DNA of 64,000 nt from Datnioides undecimradiatus (taxonomy: Eukaryota; Chordata; Actinopteri; Lobotiformes; Datnioididae): contig WARS01000033.1 in NCBI GenBank assembly GCA_008933995.1, positions 3,469,813-3,533,812 on the forward strand. Direction: 5' to 3'. Below the pieces are notes generated by a model, which had not been told where the DNA came from, did not search any database, and saw nothing but the letters and a program-made list of their open reading frames with translations. A program made the position numbers and the translations under genes. Below, in pieces: positions 57,515 to 64,000 of the stretch. The number at the start of each line of letters is the position of its first letter. Within the stretch, counting starts at the first letter, position 1.

Positions 57515-58495
57515 TCACAGCAGTTTTGAGTGAGAAAGATCACCTTGAAATATTTTCCCAGATATGATCATTCTGAAAGCTGATCTGAACCAGCTGTAGA
57601 AGAAGGCATAAATAAATGGATTGAGCATGGAGTTTGACAGTGCGAGCCAATTCAGAGTTTCAATAACTGCGACTGGCACTGACACGTGATTCAAAAGCTG
57701 AAAGGTAAAACAGAGGAAAAAAGGAGCCCAGCACAGCAGAAAAACTCCCATAACTGTCGCCAGAGTTTTGGTTGCCTTTCTCTCCATCTTACTGACTGTT
57801 GCTCCAGACTTTGTGCTCTGGATGCTGCGAGCCTGTCTCTGTGCCACAAGGAAAATCTTCAGGTAGATACAGAGCATTATGATCACCGGGAGGTAAAATG
57901 AGAAAATAGGTCCCAAAAAGTGTGCAAGCAGATCGTTAAAAACACACTTTTCTTCACAGTTTTCTCGGTTTATTCCTGCAATTATAAAACCAACAGCTAC
58001 TAAAAAAGAAACAGCCCAGCTCACAAGGATCATGATCAAAACAATGTAAACATTTATCTTGGTTGTATATGTCAGAGGCTGACACACTGCATAATATCTG
58101 TCAATAGAAATACAGCATAAATTCAAAATGGACGATGTGCTCAGTGTAACATCCAAACTGTCTCGTACTTTGCAAAATAAATCCTCATAAAACAGACATG
58201 AGCTGAGAGAGAACGCCATGCTGAAAGGAAAAACTAAAACCCCAACAAGCAGGTCAGCCACAGCCAGAGATAGGATGAGGTAGTTAGTTGGAGTGTGGAA
58301 CTGTTTGAAGTAAATGATGGAGGTTATTACAAGAAGATTTCCACATACTGTGACAACAGACAGTAAGCTGAGGAAAATGTATAGTAAGACACATACTGTG
58401 GAAGGAGGACTGGTCAGTTTGTAAGACACATCATCTATTTCATAACAGGGATGTAACTCGCCATAAGTGTGATTGACAGGGGCTCCTGATGCCAT
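57515..58495 (-). CDS. Trace amine-associated receptor (TAAR), intact
   Basis: A 326-residue receptor starting [22 protein letters not shown] at 8-10 is a glycosylation site. Asn1.50 is at 53, Asp2.50 at 81, Asp3.32 at 115 ([12 protein letters not shown]), then [12 protein letters not shown]5 is [11 protein letters not shown]6 CWAPFFLC and TM7 [16 protein letters not shown]. Position 5.42 is Gly. ICL3 is short ([20 protein letters not shown]), as in 63103-64000, its nearest relative here. An acceptor TTTTCAG ends at 58508, 12 bases before the ATG. A possible donor CTGTAG|GTTTGT starts the intron at 58599 (92 bp). Confidence 0.96.
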   Translation of the reverse strand: MASGAPVNHTYGELHPCYEIDDVSYKLTSPPSTVCVLLYIFLSLLSVVTVCGNLLVITSIIYFKQFHTPTNYLILSLAVADLLVGVLVFPFSMAFSLSSCLFYEDLFCKVRDSLDVTLSTSSILNLCCISIDRYYAVCQPLTYTTKINVYIVLIMILVSWAVSFLVAVGFIIAGINRENCEEKCVFNDLLAHFLGPIFSFYLPVIIMLCIYLKIFLVAQRQARSIQSTKSGATVSKMERKATKTLATVMGVFLLCWAPFFLCFTFQLLNHVSVPVAVIETLNWLALSNSMLNPFIYAFFYSWFRSAFRMIISGKIFQGDLSHSKLL

Positions 58496-58739
58496 GTCTC
58501 TGGATTCCTGAAAATCAGTTCCCCTTGAAACATTGACAGTATTTCAAATGTTTAAAATCTGTTGACTGTTGATTGAAGATATTTTGCCGAAATACAAACC
58601 TACAGTATGAAATGAAGATGAAATGACAGATTCTCAGTTTATGTTGTATTTTTTAAAAATCAAGGCAGTTTCCACACCAGTGTTGATAGGAGTCTCGACT
58701 CCTGTGTCACTGGCCAAAATCTCATTTTTATCAGCCCTT

Positions 58740-58790
58740 GTCTCATTACCATACCTGTAGTGAATCCATCCCATAGTTGTCCAATCAGAT
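58740..58790 (-). promoter_or_regulatory. Promoter module of the 57515-58495 TAAR
   Basis: ATCTGATTGGA (58780-58790), then GGTAATGAGACAAGGGCTGA and TATA-like GATAAAAAT. The order and spacing are shared with the 39886, 44057 and 51920 genes; the distance to the ATG is 285 bp. Confidence 0.5.
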
Positions 58791-59039
58791 ATGGTAATCT
58801 TTTTACAGTGATGAAATTCCCCTTGTGAATGCTTCCTGAATCCTTTTATTTTTCAGAAGTGCTCATATCTAATGTATCATTCAGGTAGATATACCATGTC
58901 CCAGCTTAAATATTTTTAACGTCAATCCATTTAAGATTTCAGAAAGCATGTCATCACTCCGACAGGTTAATATCACATCATCTTATAGTAATAGTAGTAG
59001 CTAAAACTTTATTAATTTTTAATTTAATTTATTAACTTT
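58791..59039. other. Intergenic, no gene seen
   Basis: AT-rich spacer. The 10-mer TATTAACTTT at about 59030-59039 recurs at 59753-59762 and may be the LINE target-site duplication. Confidence 0.45.
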
Positions 59040-59752
59040 ATTAAAACTTGTATTATCGGTTTGTAGCTGAGTGTGAAGCAGCGGGGATGGGAATCAACAC
59101 CTCCAAGTCTGAGGCCACGGTCCTCGACCGGAAAAAGGTGGCCTGCCCTCTCCAGGTTGGAGGAGGGTTCCTGCCCCAAGTGGAGGAGTTTAAGTATCTC
59201 GGGGTCTTGTTCACGAGTGAGGGAAGGATGGAGCGTGAGATTGACAGATGGATTGGTGCAGCGGCTGCAGTAATGCGGTCAATGTACCGTTCTGTCATGG
59301 TGAAGAAAAAGCTGAGCCGAAAGGTGGCGCAATCTACATTCCTACTCTCACCTATGGTCATGAGATTTGGGCCATGACCAAAAGGACAAGATCACGGATA
59401 CAAGTGGTGAAATGGGTTTCCTCCGCAGGGTGGCAGGGCACAGCCTTTGTGATAGGGTGAGAAGCTCTGTCACCCGGAGGGAGCTCAAAGTAGAGTCGCT
59501 GCTCCTCCACATCTAGCAGAGCCAGCTGAGCCAGCTGCCTCCCCGGACGCCTCCCCAGGGAGGTCCCGGAGAAGACCCAGGACACGTTGGAGGATATATG
59601 TCTCTCAACTGGGCTGGGAATGCCTCAGGATCCTCCTGGAAGAGCTGGAGGAAGTGTCTGGGGAGAGGGAAGTCTGGGCATCCCTGCTCAAGCTGCTGCC
59701 CCCATGACCCAGTCCCGGATAAGTGGAAGAATATGGATGGATGGATGGATAG
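59040..59752 (+). mobile_element. 5'-truncated LINE (RTE/Rex-like) with GATG tail
   Basis: The frame at 59048-59377 reads CEAAGMGINTSKSEATVL, CPLQVGG, EFKYLGVLFTSEGRMERE and AAAVMRSMYRS, the end of RT in the same family as 41835-42491. It continues through frameshifts as YGHEIWAM, RTRSRIQVV and RRELKVESLLLHI, and ends with a GGATGGATGGAT tail at about 59735-59751. A candidate TSD TATTAACTTT flanks it. Confidence 0.8.
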
Positions 59753-59762
59753 TATTAACTTT

Positions 59763-60526
59763 CACAAAAGCCTTATCGACCTTTCAGTTTCTTTTAATTG
59801 AAACATTTCAGTTGTTTTTTTTCTTCTGTTCATCTTAGTTATTCAACCATAACGTGAACCTAGTATTATCCAAGTATCCTGAAACATTAGCCAAATTACA
59901 ACTGGATTTAGGTGCCTGAATCTATTAATTATTAAGTAATATTGGATATAGTTCATCGATAGTTTTTGTTATCATTACCTATTATTGATCATTTATGCTA
60001 AAGATCATTAAACTCTTAAAGAATAACTTGCAGTTATTAAGAAGAGATATGTAATTAAATGCAGCCAGCAACTCATATCATTTGAAAGAACAAAAATTAA
60101 CTGTGTGCATACATCTATGCATCTCATTCCTCTGGACACATCTTCAGTCAACTTCCTGGAACCATCAATTGTTCAGGACTTCCAGCCTTAATGACCCCCC
60201 TCCTTGTGACCCAGCCAAGGCTGGTCAGATCCCAGCATGAGTCCAGATGGCAAGCCACTTATGAATTCCATGTTTCAATTTTTTTAGCAATGGCCATCTT
60301 GAGGCTCTAAGTGTTGCATAGGAAGACTTTTCCTAAGATTTCATTCAGCAACATACAGGTCGCCTGGATGGCTGTCTTGTCTCTCAGCAGCAGTTTTTTT
60401 ACTGGCTTCTCTGTGAGGGTTGGTATGGCTGAAACACCTCTGGGGCCTGTCCCACCAGCTTTTGAAGACCCTGCAGAATCCAATCCAATCCTAGGACTGA
60501 TTGTGTGGTGAGTGTGAGGTCATCCA
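59763..60526. other. Intergenic, no gene seen
   Basis: No supported feature. Confidence 0.5.
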
Positions 60527-60688
60527 TTAACCTCCTAAGACCTAAACTCTTGCATGGCATGCTTTATTGATTTCTCTTTGTTATTTGGGTTGATTGGGAC
60601 CTGCTAAGTGTAAAAACAAATAATTATTTTTTTGCATTCCCATGCATGTGTTGTCCACATATGTGGACGCCAGGTCCTAGGAGGTTAA
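60527..60688. mobile_element. Short piggyBac-like MITE
   Basis: The 162-bp unit has inverted ends TTAACCTCCTAAGACCT and (reverse complement) TTAACCTCCTAGGACCT, 16 of 17 identical, with TTAA at each outer edge as the target site. There is no coding content. Confidence 0.8.
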
Positions 60689-60732
60689 AGCCCTGATGGG
60701 TGGTTGCCATTGAACGGAATTTGTACATTCTT

Positions 60733-61730
60733 TATTCTGTTCTAGCAGACTTTGTGGACATGTTCATGGCTGGGGAGAACAGTGTCTCAAAGATATTGCA
60801 CCTTGTGATGAAGCTGTCTCCACCTTGTTCATGTCTGATGTAATTGATCCTGACATGACCTTCATCCTGAAAAATCTGTAGTAATCGACTAGGAGGTTTC
60901 TGACTCTGCCGGGGGCACGATGTTTGGTCAGTGTTAGCTGCTCCAGCCTGTGTAGAATGGTGCCTTAAGCATTTGCCAGGTGAAGCCACAGCACTGGCAC
61001 GTTGCTCTTGTTGTCTCTGGCCTCTCTTATAATCACCAACCCCGGTACGTTCAAGACAACCTGGTATTCCTGAAATACCCCCTTCCAGACCGATGTGTCT
61101 ATGTAGGTGTTTCTGGCTACATAGTTGCACAGCTGATTAAAAATGGCACTAAAGAAGGCTTTTGCCTCGACCCACAGTAGGGAGATGATGGAGATGAGGC
61201 TCTTCAATGTTCCCTCCAGAAGATGGTTGACATTGTCATCAAACTGCTTCCATGGGACATCATTTTGGCTGCAGGTCATTTGATCTACCTTCTCTTAGAC
61301 TTGCTGGTTAATTAGTTTGAAATATTTGGAGGTTCTGAGCACTGAGGGATGACTCCAGGCCTGGCACCTTATGGGTCTCACCAGGTTGGACACCTGTGCG
61401 TTGCGCTGCTCCTGTTCCCACAAGACACTTCATCCTCTAACAGTGGATCGTCAAAGCACGAATGGTTCTTGCAGATTTTGCCACATGTACACTGCTTGCC
61501 ATGGTCTGATTCTGTTATATTGGTTCAACTGGGGTGCCTCCCTCCTCCGAGGAGTCCCTGCGTGTATCTTGCCATAAATTACATTGTAGCTTTTGTGGGC
61601 ATCCGCCTCACAGAGGACACATATTCTTTTTCCAGCAGTTTTGTCTTGGTTGCTATCTCTCCAATCTGTCACTGCCCCTCCAATTATCCCTACACTGTTC
61701 ATGGCTGTCACCCAAAAATGTGACATGAGA
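60733..61730 (-). mobile_element. Decayed LINE reverse transcriptase, minus strand
   Basis: Frames on the minus strand give EAKAFFSAIFNQLCNYV, VPGLVIIREARDNKSNVPVL and WLHLANA, followed by a stop where this family has the motif-A box, then RVRNLLVDYYRFF and SGSITSDMNKVE. It resembles a fish non-LTR family with a WLDLANAYG box and a DYY/SGS pattern. The catalytic Asp is His, and stops and shifts abound. The amino-ward part (61451-61726) has a Cys pair (CVLCEAD). The clade is not assigned. Confidence 0.6.
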
Positions 61731-63102
61731 GTCAGTTCTTGATATCACATGTTCATCTTTCAGAATCAGTGTGGATGCAGCATTAAAACTGGGAGTGTGA
61801 CAGCTGTTCAACAAGACCCTTCTCTTAGCTAACAGCTAAAGGAGTATCATGTCAGTTTCAGACTTTTAAATTTACCAGTGGAAGATTACTTCACTTATCA
61901 CTATGGACTTGGGCATGAGGCATTCTTAAACTGCATGTGGGAAGAATTAACAGAAGTGTTGCTAAGAAGCGTCATTTGAGGTGATATCGGTTGTAAGTCT
62001 GGGTCCACACACCTTTCACCACGGTTAGTAACATTGTAATGGCGAACAATTGGAAGGGTAACAAGGGGAATGCATTTTGTATGTTTTTTAATAAGGGTGA
62101 TATCTGCTTTATTGGTATCATATAATTTTGTCACATGAGCAAATAGTAGCTTGAAATTGGACATATTACCCATGATATTGTACATATTACCCAACAATCA
62201 TCAATGACTATCTTTATATACATAAAATAGATCTGTAACACCTAAGCAAGCTTGTTTATCAGATTGAATCTTTTTTTAATACTTTATTTATAGTTTTTAT
62301 TTGTAAAAACCTTTAAAGTATATCCGTTCTATAAAGTATAGTATATTATATAAGTATAGTATAAAGCATGGTGCAGGTAGCTTTCATCTGATTTCTTAAA
62401 CTAAGGGCAATCAGAATCACTTTCAAGGACATCTTCTCTCCCAACACACTTCTCTCTCTCTATGGGCCCTTTAACCCCAGGGTGCTTCAGTGCAACCTCA
62501 ATCCTGTTGTTGTGTATCCCTCCCACCTGTTGGTGCAAAAATAGCACACAGATAGACAAAGCGAATTTCGAGGTGATGAAAATACCAAATGGTCAGACTG
62601 CTGATTGCACTGGACCAACTCTGGGGCCCTTTATATCTTCTCAGTTTTTGCCTGCAGGTGGAGAACAATAAGTATCATTCATAACCAGAAAGGGATTAAA
62701 AAAGGATTTCAATTCAATAATAATAATTCACTCTATATAAGGAATAAACATTTAAATTAAAAAAATGTTAGATGCTATAGATGTAAGCCATCTGCAATCA
62801 TATTACTAGCATATTACTAACACTTCCTAATAATATCTGAGTATGTCATGCATCCAATTTATAGATTTCTATTACCAATAAGTATGTAATGCGTAAGTGG
62901 AGTCCAGTGAACTGTGGCAGTCATTTTTATTGACATCACCTTGAAATGTTTACTAGACCATATAGTATGGCAATCATTAATTCAACAAATGATTAAGTAC
63001 ACTGCAGTGTACAAACGGTATTGTTAAATACATATTAACAAAAATGTAAAAGCAGTCAATTTAAGTGAAACATGATTAACATTAAGGAATATCAAAAGAT
63101 GT
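61731..63102. other. Intergenic, no gene seen
   Basis: AT-rich DNA with TATA-rich stretches near 62330-62370. No feature is supported. Confidence 0.5.
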
Positions 63103-64000
63103 TCAGTGCAGTTTTGAGTTAGCAAAATCACCTTGAAATATTTTCCCAGATATGATCATTCTAAAAGCTGATCTGAACCAGCTGTAGAAGAAGGCGTAAA
63201 TAAAGGGATTGAGCATTGAATTTGACAGGGTAAGCCAGTTAACAGTTTCAATCACAGCAACTGGCACTGAATTATTACTTAATGGTACGAACGTGATACA
63301 AAGAAAGAAAGGTAACCAACAGATGAGAAAAACTCCCATAACTGTCGCCAGAGTTTTGGTGGCCTTTCTCTCCATCTTACTGACTGTTGCTCCAGACTTT
63401 GTGCTCTGGATGCTGCGAGCCTGTCTCTGTGCCACAACGAAAATCTTCAGGTAGATACAGAGCATTACGATCACTGGCAGGTAAAATGAGAGAATAGGTC
63501 CAATGGTGTTAGCAATGAGAACATCAATAAAACACCAATATTCACATCTTTCATTGTTTAGTCCAGCTATAATGACAGTAATTCCTATGAGGGCAGAGAC
63601 TCCCCAGCTCACCATGATCATGATCACAATAACATGAACATTTATCTTAACTGTATAAGCCAGAGGCTGGCACACTGCATAGTACCTGTCAATAGAAATA
63701 CAACACAGGTGTAGAATAGAACATGTGCTCAGTGAAATATCAAAACTGCCTCGTATTTTGCAAAATAAGTCCTCATAATGCATACATGAGCTGAGAGAGA
63801 ACGCCATGCTGAAAGGAAAAACTATGATCCCGACAAGCAGGTCAGCCACAGCCAGAGACAGAATAAGGTAGTTAGTAGGAGTGTGGAGCTGTTTGAAGTA
63901 AGTGATGGAGATTAAAACAAGCAGGTTCCCACATACGGTAACAACAGACAATAATACAAGAAAAATATATAATGATGCACACATTATAGAAGGGTTTTTT
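63103..64000 (-). CDS. Trace amine-associated receptor (TAAR), 5' cut by window edge
   Basis: The frame is open to the right edge. It reads NPSI just before the Met at 63984, matching the TRNPSI or TSNPSI stretch of its neighbours, so that Met is internal and about 30 amino-terminal residues lie outside the window. Visible marks: CGNLLVLISI in TM1, Asp2.50, Asp3.32 in [31 protein letters not shown] in TM5, CWLPFFLC in TM6 and [16 protein letters not shown] in TM7. Position 5.42 is Gly. ICL3 is of the short type shared with 57515-58495. No damage is seen in the part present. Confidence 0.95.
   Translation of the reverse strand, partial: KNPSIMCASLYIFLVLLSVVTVCGNLLVLISITYFKQLHTPTNYLILSLAVADLLVGIIVFPFSMAFSLSSCMHYEDLFCKIRGSFDISLSTCSILHLCCISIDRYYAVCQPLAYTVKINVHVIVIMIMVSWGVSALIGITVIIAGLNNERCEYWCFIDVLIANTIGPILSFYLPVIVMLCIYLKIFVVAQRQARSIQSTKSGATVSKMERKATKTLATVMGVFLICWLPFFLCITFVPLSNNSVPVAVIETVNWLTLSNSMLNPFIYAFFYSWFRSAFRMIISGKIFQGDFANSKLH

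Noticed and set aside
60965-61279. Minus-strand 104-codon frame as a host gene
   Set aside because: Its motifs match a LINE reverse transcriptase with a stop at the catalytic box.
63982-63984. Met at 63984 as the start of the right-edge TAAR
   Set aside because: The codons before it (NPSI) are conserved receptor sequence, so the gene continues past the window.

Overview
This window is vertebrate nuclear DNA, almost certainly from a teleost fish and probably a percomorph. It holds part of a trace amine-associated receptor (TAAR) gene cluster. The evidence is a set of single-coding-exon class A GPCRs of 326-336 residues. They carry the TAAR fingerprint around the NPxxY motif (NSMLNPxxYxFFYSWF) and lie among fish-type transposons: sushi-like Gypsy, L1, L2/CR1-like LINEs, and piggyBac and hAT MITEs. 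There are no bacterial genes, CRISPR arrays or operons.

All organised TAAR genes are on the minus strand. Eight have an intact full-length frame: 2591-3601, 15481-16476, 29526-30515, 39886-40887, 44057-45058, 46843-47844, 51920-52927 and 57515-58495. A ninth (63103-64000) runs off the right edge. Between them lie decayed copies at 12018-12815, 25479-25843 plus 26497-27050 (one split locus) and 37633-38618. There is also a short 5' fragment (18011-18131) and a TM4-TM5 scrap on the opposite strand (49779-49927). Two subfamilies can be told apart. The first (2.6-27 kb) shares the TM2-TM3 loop SSCGYLEE and an upstream TCAAGGGAGGGGC block. The second (29.5-64 kb) mostly shares a CCAAT plus GGTAA plus TATA-like promoter module about 245-290 bp before the ATG, and several of its genes have a plausible untranslated first exon.

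Every intact receptor keeps Asp3.32, the classical amine-binding residue. None has an acid at 5.42 or 5.43, so classical primary or tertiary amine recognition is the likeliest chemistry. The neighbouring pair at 40 and 44.5 kb has Met in place of the toggle Trp6.48.

Region by region: 1-1240 holds what look like the last exons and 3' UTR of an unidentified plus-strand gene. 4251-5156 is a hAT-type MITE. 5309-8425 is a decayed Gypsy element missing its RT core. 8776-10770 is a truncated L1. 13.6-14.3 kb and 19.87-20.15 kb are L2/CR1-like relics. 16.3-19 kb is a tandem duplication carrying a TAAR 5' fragment. 21073-24290 is a young non-autonomous LTR element with a 5-bp target-site duplication and minisatellite coding repeats. 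33.6-35.65 kb and 54.8-56.05 kb are distantly related LTR-like units in opposite orientation. 36881-37208 and 60527-60688 are TTAA-flanked MITEs. 41.8-42.5 kb and 59.0-59.75 kb are fragments of one LINE family. 48.8-50.1 kb is a degenerate LTR relic holding the inverted TAAR scrap. 60.7-61.7 kb is another LINE relic. The rest is AT-rich intergenic DNA in which I see no gene.
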